Shown: piece by piece, positions 8,202-16,761 of the stretch | Numbering within the stretch: the stretch's first letter is position 1 | Layout of the letters: every line of letters begins with the position of its first letter | From: Candidatus Devosia phytovorans | GTDB lineage: Bacteria; Pseudomonadota; Alphaproteobacteria; Rhizobiales; Devosiaceae | Direction: 5' to 3' | NCBI GenBank assembly: GCA_029202405.1 | Contig: CP119312.1 | Location: 4,159,001-4,223,000, forward strand | DNA: 64,000 nt | Notes under the pieces: generated by a model | Seen by the model: the letters and a program-made list of their open reading frames with translations, nothing else | Databases searched by the model: none | What the model was told of the DNA's origin: nothing | Position numbers and translations under genes: made by a program

Positions 8202-8882
8202 CTAGAACTTGTAGTTCACGCCGGCGCGGACGACGCTGAAACGCTGCGTCACGTCGAGACCGCCGCTTGGTAGACCGGCATATTCCTGGGTGCCGAGGTC
8301 GACATAGAGATATTCGGCCTTGAGCGAGATGTTGGACGTCGCCTGGGCTTCGAGGCCCGCGCCGATGGTCCAGCCCATGTGGGTGGCCGACTGCGAGACC
8401 GTGGCGCCGCCGCCATTGGGCTCGCTGGTCGTACCACGGCCAGCGGCAAAACCACCGGTGACATAGGGCATGACCTGACCAAAGGTCATGCCGGCGCGGC
8501 CACGGATGGTACCGAAAAAGTCGATGTCGGACTTGAACTCGCCGCCGCCGGCGAGATCTTCGGAATAGCCGATAGCTGCCCACTGCAGATCGGCTTCCGT
8601 GCCAAGCACAAAGCCGCCCATGTCGAGATTATAACCGGCCGTCGCGCCCAGAGCGCCGCCACCAGAGTTATTCTCGGTGGTGGCACCGCCCGTGATCGGA
8701 CGGGTCTCATGGTTGCCCCAGGCAAAGCCGCCGTTGGCGCCGATGTAGAAGCCCGACCAGGACGAAGCCGCGCTGGGCGAATAGAGGTTATTGCTTGGCG
8801 CGCTGTTCCAGTTGAGGTCAGCAGCGTAAGCCGAGGCAGAAGCCAGAAGGGAAGCAGAAAGCACAATGCCAAGGCGCTTCAT
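8202..8882 (-). CDS. Small outer-membrane beta-barrel protein (Omp25/Omp31-like)
   Basis: The 226-residue protein starts with a Sec signal peptide (MKRLGIVLSASLLASASAYA, then AD). Alternating hydrophobic strands follow: WSGFYIGANGGFAWG, GTIRGRAGMTFGQVMPYVTGGFA, LKAEYLYVDLG. It ends in RAGVNYKF, with the terminal Phe used as an outer-membrane barrel signal. WSGFYIGANGG is the hallmark start of the Omp25/RopB barrel family in Hyphomicrobiales. It is transcribed alone, leftward. The substrate or ligand, if any, is unknown. Confidence 0.88.
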   Translation of the reverse strand: MKRLGIVLSASLLASASAYAADLNWNSAPSNNLYSPSAASSWSGFYIGANGGFAWGNHETRPITGGATTENNSGGGALGATAGYNLDMGGFVLGTEADLQWAAIGYSEDLAGGGEFKSDIDFFGTIRGRAGMTFGQVMPYVTGGFAAGRGTTSEPNGGGATVSQSATHMGWTIGAGLEAQATSNISLKAEYLYVDLGTQEYAGLPSGGLDVTQRFSVVRAGVNYKF

Positions 8883-9028
8883 GGAGAGGTCCTCACAAGA
8901 CTAAGGGATCGATAAGGTTGAGGGGAAAATGCGACCTAAGCCCTTAACAGCGCGGTAAGGAACAAGGTTAACGCCATGCAGATGCGCATGGCTGGCGATC
9001 ACAAATGCGTCGGCTTGCATGGAACGAA

Positions 9029-9054
9029 AACGGCGCTGCCGAAGCAGCGCCGTT
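9029..9054 (-). terminator. Intrinsic terminator of the carboxypeptidase gene
   Basis: The 11-bp inverted repeat AACGGCGCTGC/GCAGCGCCGTT has a 4-base loop. Read leftward it is followed by TTTTCGTT. It lies just past the stop of the leftward carboxypeptidase gene at 9081. Confidence 0.8.
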
Positions 9055-9080
9055 AAGAGAAGACCGAGATCAGGCAGGGG

Positions 9081-10241
9081 CTACTGAAAAGTCGCCGGGC
9101 GCGGTCGCGGGAATGGCGTGGCGTCGCTGGCGGTTGGCCCCGCAAGACCTGGACGCAGATCACCAGTCAATGCGGCCTCATCGACCGGCACGGGGAACAC
9201 CGGAATATGTGCGGGGCGCGGGCGCGGCAGGTTGACGCCAACGGCGATGCGGCCGAGGTCCGTTGCGGCATAGGAGGCGGGCACCACAGTGTCGATCAGG
9301 TTGGATGGCTGGCCCTTGAGGCCGAGCGGAAATTCGGCTTCCTGGCCGGCTACATAGGTCTTGGCATCCTTGCCGCAAATCAGCGGGCGCATGTCGACGG
9401 GCGCGGCGCCAACATTGTTGGCGAGGTTCAGCACGGTCTGTCCATTTGGCTGGACGGCGCCATTGAGGCCCTTGAGCACGAGATCGGCGGCGCGTTCGTT
9501 GCGGTCGCGGGCGGAGGAACCACCCAGCACCACGGCCAGCATGTGGCGGCCATTGCGTTCGACGGTGGCCACCATGTTGAGACCCGAGGCGCAAACGAAA
9601 CCGGTCTTCATGCCGGTGGTGCCGGCAAAGCTGCCGAGCAGCTTGTTTTCCGATTCGAGGGTCTTGCCGTTCAGCACCACGGTGCCGGTGCCGAAGATGG
9701 GCAGATATTGCGGAAAGCTCTGGCGGATATAGAGGGCGAGCACGGCCATGTCTCGGGCCGAGGTGACTTGGGCCGGGTTGTGCAGCCCGTTGGCATTGGC
9801 ATAATGCGTGGCGGTCATGCCCATGCGCTGGGCCGCGTCATTCATCAGGGTGACAAAGCTTGCCTGGTCGCCGGCCACGGTCTCGGCGATGGCTACCGAG
9901 ACGTCATTGGCCGATTTGACCAGCATGACATAGAGCGCGTCCTTCATGGTCAGCGCCGAGCCGACGGGCAGGCCTGATTTTGACGGCGCCTCGTTGAAGG
10001 CCTTCTGCGAGATGACCACGGGTGTGTCGAGGGTGACCTTGCCGAGCGCGATCTGCTCGAAGGTGACATAGGCGGTCATCATCTTTGTGAGGGATGCCGG
10101 ATGCCAGGGCTGGCCAGCCTCATCGGCATAGAGCACGTTGAAATTGTCCATATCGACCAGCAGCATCGGATTGGCGCGCGCCGGCGCAAGGCTCAGCAGG
10201 GCCAGGATCAGGGCGATGGCGATACGACGGGCAAACAGCAC
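9081..10241 (-). CDS. D-alanyl-D-alanine carboxypeptidase (PBP5/6, DacF type, peptidase S11)
   Basis: The 386-residue periplasmic enzyme trims the terminal D-Ala from peptidoglycan stem peptides. A signal peptide (MLFARRIAIALILALLSLAPARA) is followed by the three S11 active-site motifs: SLTK (SXXK, nucleophile Ser and base Lys), SAN (SXN) and KTG in TGMKTGFVC. The C-terminal 120 residues are proline-rich (PRPRPAHIPVFPVP, FPRPRPATFQ), unlike the amphipathic membrane anchor of E. coli PBP5, so membrane attachment is unclear. It is a single-gene unit with its own terminator. Confidence 0.93.
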   Translation of the reverse strand: MLFARRIAIALILALLSLAPARANPMLLVDMDNFNVLYADEAGQPWHPASLTKMMTAYVTFEQIALGKVTLDTPVVISQKAFNEAPSKSGLPVGSALTMKDALYVMLVKSANDVSVAIAETVAGDQASFVTLMNDAAQRMGMTATHYANANGLHNPAQVTSARDMAVLALYIRQSFPQYLPIFGTGTVVLNGKTLESENKLLGSFAGTTGMKTGFVCASGLNMVATVERNGRHMLAVVLGGSSARDRNERAADLVLKGLNGAVQPNGQTVLNLANNVGAAPVDMRPLICGKDAKTYVAGQEAEFPLGLKGQPSNLIDTVVPASYAATDLGRIAVGVNLPRPRPAHIPVFPVPVDEAALTGDLRPGLAGPTASDATPFPRPRPATFQ

Positions 10242-10400
10242 GGGCGGACGACTCCGGGATATTAAGAAATCGTGCCGCTTCTAACAGCGCGGGGCGCCGA
10301 TCTCAATGCAAGCGGGCCACAGTGACGGCCAAGTGAACGCTGCTGACACGATCTGTCGCCCATGCGCCACAGTCTGGATCGCAGACAAGGAGAGAGACCC

Positions 10401-10970
10401 ATGACCACGATCGTGACCATTCTGACCGAGGGCTATGCCGATTGGGAAACCGCATTGCTCAATGCAGCGGCCCGCAGCCACTATGGCATCGAGACCAGGT
10501 TTGCCACGCCGGGCGGTGTGCCCGTGACGTCGGCCGGTGGGCTCAGGGTGTCGCCGGATCTGGCGGTGGAGGATATCGACACTGCTGCGATCGATGCGCT
10601 GGTGGTCAATGGCGGCGAGGCCTGGAGCCGGGAGGATGCGCCCGACATTTCTGCCGCGCTGGTCGCAGCACGCGATGCGGGCAAGGTGGTGGGCGGGATT
10701 TGCGACGGCACACTGACCTTGGCCAAGGCGGGCCTGCTCGATGCGGTCAGCCACACATCCAACAGTGCCGACAACCTGCCTAAGACGGGCTATCGCGGCG
10801 CGGCCCACTATCAGGACCAGCCCCAGGCGGTTGTCGCCGGCAAGATCATCACCGCGCCCGGCACCGCGCCGGTCAGTTTCATGGGTGGAGTGATGCAGGC
10901 GCTGGGCCTGCGCGACGGCAATCTCGATTTCTACATCGGCATGTATGGCGCCGAGCATGCGCAGGGCTGA
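10401..10970 (+). CDS. DJ-1/PfpI family protein
   Basis: The 189-residue protein has the class I glutamine-amidotransferase-like fold of the DJ-1/PfpI family. C101 sits in the nucleophile elbow GGICDGTLTLA, and an acidic residue near the start (ILTEGYADWE) is in the position used to polarise it. Family members include proteases, glyoxalase III and chaperone-like proteins, and the exact activity cannot be read from sequence. AAGGAGAG lies six bases before the ATG at 10401. An in-frame upstream ATG at 10362 lacks a ribosome site. Confidence 0.85.
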   Translation: MTTIVTILTEGYADWETALLNAAARSHYGIETRFATPGGVPVTSAGGLRVSPDLAVEDIDTAAIDALVVNGGEAWSREDAPDISAALVAARDAGKVVGGICDGTLTLAKAGLLDAVSHTSNSADNLPKTGYRGAAHYQDQPQAVVAGKIITAPGTAPVSFMGGVMQALGLRDGNLDFYIGMYGAEHAQG

Positions 10971-11000
10971 CGTGCAGATTGTACCCTAGGCACAGAAAGG

Positions 11001-11041
11001 AACCTTGGCTATATAAGTGACCAAGTTGAGAAGCCGAGGTT
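11001..11041 (+). promoter_or_regulatory. Inverted repeat upstream of the HxlR-type regulator, possible operator
   Basis: AACCTTGGCT (11001-11010) and AGCCGAGGTT (11032-11041) form an inverted repeat with one mismatch and a 21-bp spacer. It lies within 45 bp of the regulator start at 11047. HxlR proteins often bind inverted repeats at their own or a divergent promoter. Autoregulation is an inference. Confidence 0.35.
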
Positions 11042-11046
11042 CCGCC

Positions 11047-11460
11047 ATGTCCCTGCACGATACGTCCAAGTCCGCCAATTGCCACGCCATGAGCGATGTT
11101 CTCAATCGCATCGGCGACAAGTGGAGCGTGATGGTGGTCGGCATGCTCGGCCGCAATGGCACGCTGCGCTTCAACGAGCTCAAGCGCATGATCAATGGCG
11201 TCAGCCAGCGCATGCTGACGCTGACGCTGCGCAATCTCGAACGCGATGGCCTGGTCACCCGCACCATCTATCCCGAAGTGCCGCCGCGCGTCGAATATGG
11301 CCTGACCGAAATGGGCAAGACGCTGGATGGCCCGATCAGCAAGCTGTGGGACTGGTCGGCCGAGCACCACACGGCGATTCTCGAAGCCCGTGACGTCTAC
11401 GACGCCCGCGAGAATGCCGTTGCCGCGGCGGAGCCGCGCAAGGTCGCCTACGCGCAGTAG
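11047..11460 (+). CDS. HxlR-family winged-helix transcriptional regulator
   Basis: The 137-residue protein carries the HxlR winged helix, with an N-terminal Cys in ANCHAMSDVLNRIGDKWSVMVVGML. The recognition region is LRFNELKRMINGVSQRMLTLTLRNLERDGLVTR, followed by the wing VPPRVEYGLTEMGKTL. Such proteins often sense oxidants or aldehydes through that Cys and control nearby oxidoreductases. The DJ-1-like gene lies directly upstream on the same strand and could be a target. The ATG at 11047 follows a GAGG ribosome site. An earlier GTG at 11017 is inside the inverted repeat and less likely. Confidence 0.88.
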   Translation: MSLHDTSKSANCHAMSDVLNRIGDKWSVMVVGMLGRNGTLRFNELKRMINGVSQRMLTLTLRNLERDGLVTRTIYPEVPPRVEYGLTEMGKTLDGPISKLWDWSAEHHTAILEARDVYDARENAVAAAEPRKVAYAQ

Positions 11461-11480
11461 TTTTGCATGCTTTGGATGAG

Positions 11481-11513
11481 AAGGCGGGTCCGGGAAACCG
11501 AGCCCGCCTTTTT
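11481..11513. terminator. Bidirectional terminator between the HxlR-type and MATE genes
   Basis: The stem AAGGCGGG/CCCGCCTT surrounds a 15-base loop and is followed by TTTTT on the plus strand. It separates convergent genes, so it may serve both. The MATE stop codon is only 3 bp away. Confidence 0.7.
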
Positions 11514-11515
11514 CG

Positions 11516-12874
11516 TCAGACCAAGGCCACTATCTTCTTTTTCTTCCAGACGAACTGATACCAGCTTGCCTGCAGCACCAGCATGGCCACGAAGCTGGCG
11601 GCATAGGCGACCCAGATGCCAACGAGACCGAGGCTGGTCTGGCTGAGCCAGATGGCGCCGGGCAGTTCGATCAAGAGGATGCAGGAGAGCGCTATGGCCA
11701 TCGGCGCATAGACCGTGCCGCTGGCCCGCATGATGCCGGAGAAGATGACGCTCCAGCCAAAGCAGATCATGCTCCAGAGCACGACATGCAGCAGGCTTTC
11801 GGTCAGTTCGACCACGGCCGGATCGGTGATGAAAAGCGCTACCAGGTGCTGGCTGAACATATAGGCCAGCAGCACCAGCGATCCGGTGATGATCAGGTTG
11901 AGCATCAGGGCCGTGCGGGTGATGGCGCCAAGCTGGCTGATCTGGCCGGCGCCGATGGCCTGGGCCCCGAAGATCGAGGCGGCAATGCCGATCGACATGG
12001 CGGGGAACTGCACATAGCTCATCACTTGGCCCAGCGCGCCATAGGCGGCCGTGGCGTCGGAGCCGAAGCGGTTGACCAGACCAACCACGACAATGCCGGC
12101 GACCGACGAGATCACCATCTGCAGTCCCGCCGGCACGCCGAGCTTGAGAATGAGACCCAGCAATTTGATGTCGGGGCGGACGATGGCGGTCAGCAGCACG
12201 CGATCGGGTGCCAGCGGCATGTTGCGGGCGCGCATGTAGACGATGAGGAAGATGATGACCGTGACGAAGCCGGCGATGGTGGCGACGGCAGCGGCATTGA
12301 CGCCGATCTGCGGCAGGCCGAACCAGCCCAGGATCAGGGCCGGCGTTACCACCAGGCCGACCAGCATGGACATGATCAGCGAGAACAGCGGGGTGATCGT
12401 ATCGCCAACGCCGCGCAGCACTGATGTGGCCACGAAGAAGATGAAGAAGGCCGGCATGCAGACGAACATGATGCGGGCATAGCCCACGGCGATATGGATG
12501 ATGTTGTCCGGCGCGCCGAGGATGGAGAGGATCTGTTCGGTCCAGATGCCGCCGACCACGGCCACGAGCAGGCCCAGCATGATGGCGGTGGCCATGGTGG
12601 TGCCGGTCACCTGCTTGACCTTGTCGATGTTTCGCGCGCCCCAGGCCTGGCCGATCAGAACGGTCGAACCGGCGGAAAGGCCGATGGTGAAGCTCAAAAG
12701 GAAAAACAGGATCGGGAAGAAGGTGGCGATGGCAGCCAGCGCCTCAACGCCGATCAACTGTCCGACATAGATGGAATTGAGCGTGCCCGACAGCGCCTGC
12801 AGAATATTTGAAGCCATCAGGGGAAGCAGAAAGACAACGAACCTTTGCCAGAGCGGCCTGGTTTTCGGGTTCAT
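11516..12874 (-). CDS. MATE-family multidrug/sodium antiporter
   Basis: The 452-residue inner-membrane protein has about 12 hydrophobic segments in two homologous halves. Typical motifs of NorM/DinF-type exporters are present: LSGTLNSIYVGQLIGVEALAAIATFFPI, GSTVLIGQAWGARN and, in the second half, ASIFGAQAIGAGQ. It exports cationic compounds against H+ or Na+; the substrate cannot be predicted. The ATG at 12874 has GGAG 11 bases upstream and gives the N-terminus MNPKTRPLWQRFVVFLLPL. Confidence 0.92.
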   Translation of the reverse strand: MNPKTRPLWQRFVVFLLPLMASNILQALSGTLNSIYVGQLIGVEALAAIATFFPILFFLLSFTIGLSAGSTVLIGQAWGARNIDKVKQVTGTTMATAIMLGLLVAVVGGIWTEQILSILGAPDNIIHIAVGYARIMFVCMPAFFIFFVATSVLRGVGDTITPLFSLIMSMLVGLVVTPALILGWFGLPQIGVNAAAVATIAGFVTVIIFLIVYMRARNMPLAPDRVLLTAIVRPDIKLLGLILKLGVPAGLQMVISSVAGIVVVGLVNRFGSDATAAYGALGQVMSYVQFPAMSIGIAASIFGAQAIGAGQISQLGAITRTALMLNLIITGSLVLLAYMFSQHLVALFITDPAVVELTESLLHVVLWSMICFGWSVIFSGIMRASGTVYAPMAIALSCILLIELPGAIWLSQTSLGLVGIWVAYAASFVAMLVLQASWYQFVWKKKKIVALV

Positions 12875-13154
12875 GCGAAAACTCCGTGGGACCTCGAACA
12901 ATGCGCATCACGTCCCGGATCCCGGGGGGCAGCTGCAGGCGGGGAGCCTGATGACTGCGGGGACCTATTCACAACCGATGATTCGGATGCCGGCAGGACG
13001 GGCGCTGGAGGCGTGGAAATGACACGTCGCGAGGATTACGCCTGACCAGGATGGGCGTCAATCAGCGCAAAGAATAGATGCCATCAGCACTTGTCATGGC
13101 GCGCCTGCCGATTTGCCGATGCGGAATGCCGCGCTGGCAGATAGAGAGAGTGCC

Positions 13155-13874
13155 ATGTCCATGGTTGCGCCGACCTATCGCTTTTCCGACCAGTTTGCCG
13201 CCGGCGCCCGCGCCTGCATTCCCGTGGTCATTTCGGTTTCGGCCTATGGCGTGGTCTGGGGTGTGCTGGCGCGCGGGGCGGGGTTGACCCTGCTCGAAGT
13301 CATCATGATGAGCGGCATATTGTTTGCCGGCTCGGCGCAATTTGTGGCGCTTGATCTGTGGAGCGCGACGCCCGCCAGCCTGCCCATCGGGCCGCTGGTG
13401 CTGGCGGCGTTGATCGTCAACCTGCGTTATTTGTTGCTGACCGCGACCCTGCGGCCATTGTTCGGGCCGGGCGAGCAGATCAAGGGCGTGCTCTCGACTT
13501 TTCTCGTTACAGACGAGAATTGGGCCATCACCATGGGCGAGATCGTCAAGGGGCGCGGCACGGCAGCCTTTCTGCTCGGCGGGGGCGCTCTCACATATAG
13601 CTGCTGGTTGGCCAGTTCGGTGATCGGGCATAGCCTCGGTTCGGCGATCGACGATCCGCGTACCTATGGTCTCGACTTTGCCTTCACCGCCACATTCCTC
13701 GCCCTGCTGCTTGGCATGTGGAAGGGCAAGGGCGATCTCCTGCCCTGGCTGGTCGGGGCGCTGGTCGCCATCATCTCGGCCAAGCTCATCCCCGGCAGCT
13801 GGTATATTCTGATCGGCGGCATTGCAGGGAGCCTTGCTGGCGCCATTTCCGACAAGGTACGCCATGTGGACTAG
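13155..13874 (+). CDS. azlC: AzlC-family branched-chain amino acid exporter, large subunit
   Basis: The 239-residue multi-span protein has family features: N-terminal FAAGARACIPVVISVSAYGVVWGVLARGAGL, then SGILFAGSAQFVALDLW and the conserved ALIVNLRYLLLTATL. Together with AzlD it forms a BrnFE/AzlCD-type exporter of branched-chain or related amino acids. The ATG at 13155 follows GAGAGAG. The stop overlaps azlD by 11 bases, indicating coupled translation. Confidence 0.9.
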   Translation: MSMVAPTYRFSDQFAAGARACIPVVISVSAYGVVWGVLARGAGLTLLEVIMMSGILFAGSAQFVALDLWSATPASLPIGPLVLAALIVNLRYLLLTATLRPLFGPGEQIKGVLSTFLVTDENWAITMGEIVKGRGTAAFLLGGGALTYSCWLASSVIGHSLGSAIDDPRTYGLDFAFTATFLALLLGMWKGKGDLLPWLVGALVAIISAKLIPGSWYILIGGIAGSLAGAISDKVRHVD

Positions 13875-14172
13875 TCCCGAAGCGCTGATCGCCATCTTCG
13901 GCATGGCGGCCGTCACTTTTGCGGTCAAGGCGAGCGGACTGCTGCTCGCCAACCGCCTGCCGCAGCACGGCTTTGTTGCCGCCTGGCTCAAGCATATCCC
14001 GGGCGCGGTCCTCGCATCGCTGGTGGCCCCGGCGGTAGCGACCGGCACGGCGGCCGAGGTGGTTGCCGCAGCGGCGACGGCTGTCGCCTATTTCGCTACG
14101 CGCAATATACTGGCGGCCATGGCTGCCGGCGTTCTGGTTGTCTATCTGGCGCGGCTCTGGCTTGCAGCCTGA
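13864..14172 (+). CDS. azlD: AzlD-family small subunit of the branched-chain amino acid exporter
   Basis: This is a 102-residue hydrophobic protein with about four membrane segments (FGMAAVTFAVKASGLLLANRL, IPGAVLASLVAPAVATG, ILAAMAAGVLVVYLARL). Its size and its overlap with azlC fit the AzlD partner, which is needed for export by AzlC. Confidence 0.87.
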   Translation: MWTSPEALIAIFGMAAVTFAVKASGLLLANRLPQHGFVAAWLKHIPGAVLASLVAPAVATGTAAEVVAAAATAVAYFATRNILAAMAAGVLVVYLARLWLAA

Positions 14173-14200
14173 AGCGACCTGCGCTAGAGACCTTGCTCGT

Positions 14201-14284
14201 GCCCCTCTGGCGGAATGGTAGACGCAGAGGACTCAAAATCCTCCGCCGCAAGGCGTGCCGGTTCGAGTCCGGCGGGGGGCACCA
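14201..14284 (+). tRNA. tRNA-Leu (anticodon CAA)
   Basis: The acceptor stem GCCCCTC pairs with GGGGGGC (one G-U) and the CCA end is encoded. The anticodon stem-loop AGGA-CTCAAAA-TCCT gives anticodon CAA, reading UUG. A long variable arm (CCGCCGCAAGGCG) is typical of tRNA-Leu, and the T-arm GCCGG-TTCGAGT-CCGGC is perfect. No integrase lies next to it. Confidence 0.95.
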
Positions 14285-14380
14285 GTTTTCCTGACAGTCT
14301 GCACATGGACTCCGCTGATTGGGCGGAACCGTCGTCCTGCACTCACCATTGGCCCTGCTCGTTTTCACAAGGAGCAGACC

Positions 14381-15274
14381 ATGTCCGATCGCCTCACCAT
14401 GCAGGATCCGCGCAAGCAATATCCTGCCCCGCCCTTTCCGCAGCAGAAGCAATCGGCGCCCGGCATCGCGGCCCGCATGGAGCCAAAGCCGGATCACGGC
14501 GAAGAAAGCTACAAGGGTTCGGGCAAGCTCATTGGCCGCAAGGCGCTGATTACCGGCGCTGATTCGGGCATTGGTCGTGCCGCCGCCATCGCCTATGCGC
14601 GCGAGGGCGCCGACGTCGCCATCGGCTACCTGCCGAGCGAAGAGGCCGACGCCAGGGAGGTCATCGCCCTGATCGAGGCCGAGGGTCGCAAGGGCGTGGC
14701 GTTGCCGGGCGACGTCAAGGAGGAGGACTTCTGCCGGCAATTGGTCGAGACGGCGGTCAAGGAATTGGGTGGGCTCGATATCCTGGTCATCAACGCGGCG
14801 CGCCAGCAGTTTCGCGAGGATGTGTCCAAGGTCACGACCGAGGACTTCGACGCAACGCTCAAGACCAATCTCTATGCGCTGCATTGGATCGCCCAGGCGG
14901 CGACGCCTCACTTGCCGCCGGGAGGAGCGGTGATCACCACAGCCTCGATCCAGGCCTACGAGCCCTCGCCGATCCTGCTCGACTATGCCACCACCAAGGC
15001 AGGCATCGTTGCCTATACCAAGGCGCTGGCCAAGCAGCTGATCGAAAAGGGCATTCGCGCCAATATCGTGGCGCCCGGACCGTTCTGGACCGTGCTGCAG
15101 CCGAGCGGCGGTCAGCCGGACGAGAAGGTGGAAAATTTCGGCAAGGACAGCGACTTCGGTCGGCCCGGCCAGCCGGTCGAACTGGCGCCGATCTATGTGC
15201 TGCTGGCCAGTCAGGAAGCCAGCTATATCAATGGCGAAGTGTTCGGTGCCACGGGCGGCAAGGGCGTCGCCTAG
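14381..15274 (+). CDS. Short-chain dehydrogenase/reductase, YghA/glucose-dehydrogenase-like
   Basis: The 297-residue NAD(P)-dependent oxidoreductase has the cofactor motif TGADSGIG at 58-65 and the catalytic triad S189, Y202 and K206 (YATTK). The 50-residue N-terminal extension rich in Pro and Gln (DPRKQYPAPPFPQQ) is characteristic of the YghA subgroup of cytoplasmic SDRs. The substrate is unknown. AAGGAGC precedes the ATG at 14381. The gene begins about 100 bp after tRNA-Leu and may share its read-through transcript. Confidence 0.88.
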   Translation: MSDRLTMQDPRKQYPAPPFPQQKQSAPGIAARMEPKPDHGEESYKGSGKLIGRKALITGADSGIGRAAAIAYAREGADVAIGYLPSEEADAREVIALIEAEGRKGVALPGDVKEEDFCRQLVETAVKELGGLDILVINAARQQFREDVSKVTTEDFDATLKTNLYALHWIAQAATPHLPPGGAVITTASIQAYEPSPILLDYATTKAGIVAYTKALAKQLIEKGIRANIVAPGPFWTVLQPSGGQPDEKVENFGKDSDFGRPGQPVELAPIYVLLASQEASYINGEVFGATGGKGVA

Positions 15275-15297
15275 CAACCTCGACCAGCACAAAAGGG

Positions 15298-15329
15298 AAG
15301 GGCGGCAATCCGGATGGATTGCCGCCCTT
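15298..15329. terminator. Hairpin terminator between convergent SDR and barrel genes
   Basis: A perfect 14-bp inverted repeat (AAGGGCGGCAATCC with GGATTGCCGCCCTT) has a 4-base loop. The T-run is better in the leftward direction (CCCTTTTG), so it mainly serves the barrel gene at 15365, but it may stop both. Confidence 0.75.
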
Positions 15330-15364
15330 CAAACCTTTCGCGTCAGGCTGACGCGGAGCGGTTC

Positions 15365-15916
15365 TTAGAAGTGGTAGAACACGCCGACGGTTGCCTTAGC
15401 GTTGTCGAAGAAGTCGTCTTCGAGGTCGTCTTCGAAGCCGCCCTGGCCAACGACTTCACCGCGAACGGTGATCGAGTCGGTCACGGCCAGTTCAACACCG
15501 CCACCGAGCTGGTAGACGCCAGTCGAGTCGCCATCAACGGCAGCAACGCCAACACCGGCGAGAGCGTAGACGAGGACCGAGTCGGTCACGATGGCACCGG
15601 CGCGGACGTTGGCGTAGAAATCGCCGTAGTCTTCAAAATCGTCGGACCAGACGTAGTCAGCAGTGGCTTCAACGCCGAGCAGGAAAGCGTCGGCCGGGAG
15701 GAAGTTCACGCCAACAGCGCCACCAACTGCGAGACCCGAAACGTCGTCAGCGAACACGCCGCCGATACGGGCACCAGCATAGAGGCCTTCCCAATCGAAG
15801 CCGGCAGCTTCGTAGATCGGCTCGGGAGTGGTCGGGATGATCAGGTCAGCAGCGTTGGCAGCGGACGAGAGAAGAGCAACGGCAGCAACGCCGATAGCGA
15901 GCGAACGAACGAGCAT
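15365..15916 (-). CDS. Small outer-membrane beta-barrel protein
   Basis: The 183-residue protein has a signal peptide (MLVRSLAIGVAAVALLSSAANA, then AD) and WEGLYAGARIGG, the counterpart of the WxGFYxGxxxG start of Omp25-like barrels. Further alternating strands follow and the C-terminus is GVFYHF. It is strikingly acidic, with EDDLEDDFFDN and WSDDFEDYGDF loops. It is the second such barrel in the window, but the overall sequence is clearly different from the one at 8202. Confidence 0.82.
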   Translation of the reverse strand: MLVRSLAIGVAAVALLSSAANAADLIIPTTPEPIYEAAGFDWEGLYAGARIGGVFADDVSGLAVGGAVGVNFLPADAFLLGVEATADYVWSDDFEDYGDFYANVRAGAIVTDSVLVYALAGVGVAAVDGDSTGVYQLGGGVELAVTDSITVRGEVVGQGGFEDDLEDDFFDNAKATVGVFYHF

Positions 15917-16046
15917 GAAAGCCCCCTTTGGTTTTGGTGATTCCTATTTGCACTCCGCTCGGAGCGGAATCAATGGGCTCACGCTAAAACTTGGGCACCC
16001 GGCCGACATTGCAGGCAGGGGTGTGGCACAAAATCACCACTTCCGG

Positions 16047-16301
16047 TTACGAAGCCTTAATAATTGTGAAGCGCAGCAAGTCATTAGCAGCGTCCAGCCG
16101 GCATTCGTGGTGGTTCTGCCTGCAATAGAGCGGAATGTCGATCCTCGCCATCGAATCGGTAGCCAGGACCACGAGAACCGCTCCGGGCGGCAGCGCGCCG
16201 AGTCGTTTTTCCATCTTGAGGACGGGCAGGGGGCATTTCAGCCCCCGCGCGTCGACGAGCTCCGGCTCAGTTGCCAAGGACGAGGACCCAGTGGATGCCA
16301 T
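16047..16301 (-). CDS. TusA-like sulfur carrier protein
   Basis: This is a sulfurtransferase-family protein of about 84 residues. It has the hallmark ARGLKCPLPVLKMEKRL, where the CPXP cysteine carries persulfide sulfur in tRNA thiolation, molybdenum cofactor or other sulfur relay steps. The start is uncertain. An ATG at 16301 lies inside the preceding CAP gene, and a TTG at 16277 overlaps its stop by 11 bases and gives a 76-residue product closer to normal TusA length. Either way it is translationally coupled to the CAP-lipoprotein gene. Confidence 0.8.
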   Translation of the reverse strand: MASTGSSSLATEPELVDARGLKCPLPVLKMEKRLGALPPGAVLVVLATDSMARIDIPLYCRQNHHECRLDAANDLLRFTIIKAS

Positions 16302-16761
16302 AGCTCGAGGTAGGGTTGAACATGACGGCCACGCCCGCCTTGGTGGCATTGGCACGCAGGCCCGCCGCATCGGCCGGATTGTTGCGCCAGCCCGAGAAGG
16401 TTTCGGCGAAGGTGGCATAGCCGGCGCTGAGCTTCATCACCGTCAGGCCCTGGGGTGTCTTGGGCGGGGTGCCGGTCTGGGCATATTCATTGGCCAGGGC
16501 CTGGGCGGTACCATCGAGCGCGGCGTCCGAGGTGAGGGCGGGCAGGCCGGTGGTGGCGCGATAGGCATTGACGATGCCGATGGCCTCGGCGCGGTTGAGC
16601 GTGGCGCCCGGCTGGTCCATGCGCGCCGACAGGCCCGGCGACAAGGCTGTCGCGGAGGTGTTGCCGGCCATGCCACCCATGCTGCAGGCCGCAATGGTGG
16701 TGGCAGCGAGAATGGCGGCGAGCGGCAGCAGGGCTGGCTTGATGAGGCGCGACAGGGTCAT
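16267..16761 (-). CDS. CAP/SCP-domain lipoprotein
   Basis: The 164-residue exported protein has a lipoprotein signal peptide (MTLSRLIKPALLPLAAILAATT) with lipobox IAAC, so it is probably membrane-anchored in the envelope. The mature part resembles bacterial CAP/SCP domains: NAYRATTGLPALTSDAALDGTAQALANEYAQTG and a C-terminal SYGIHWVLVLG. Function is unknown for most bacterial members. The ATG at 16761 is chosen because it gives a proper signal peptide; a longer reading to 16824 does not. Confidence 0.83.
   Translation of the reverse strand: MTLSRLIKPALLPLAAILAATTIAACSMGGMAGNTSATALSPGLSARMDQPGATLNRAEAIGIVNAYRATTGLPALTSDAALDGTAQALANEYAQTGTPPKTPQGLTVMKLSAGYATFAETFSGWRNNPADAAGLRANATKAGVAVMFNPTSSYGIHWVLVLGN

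Noticed and set aside
14201..14284. tRNA-Leu as the prophage attachment site
   Set aside because: It is 2.8 kb from the integrase with host genes between, and no repeated 3' tRNA fragment was seen on the right side.
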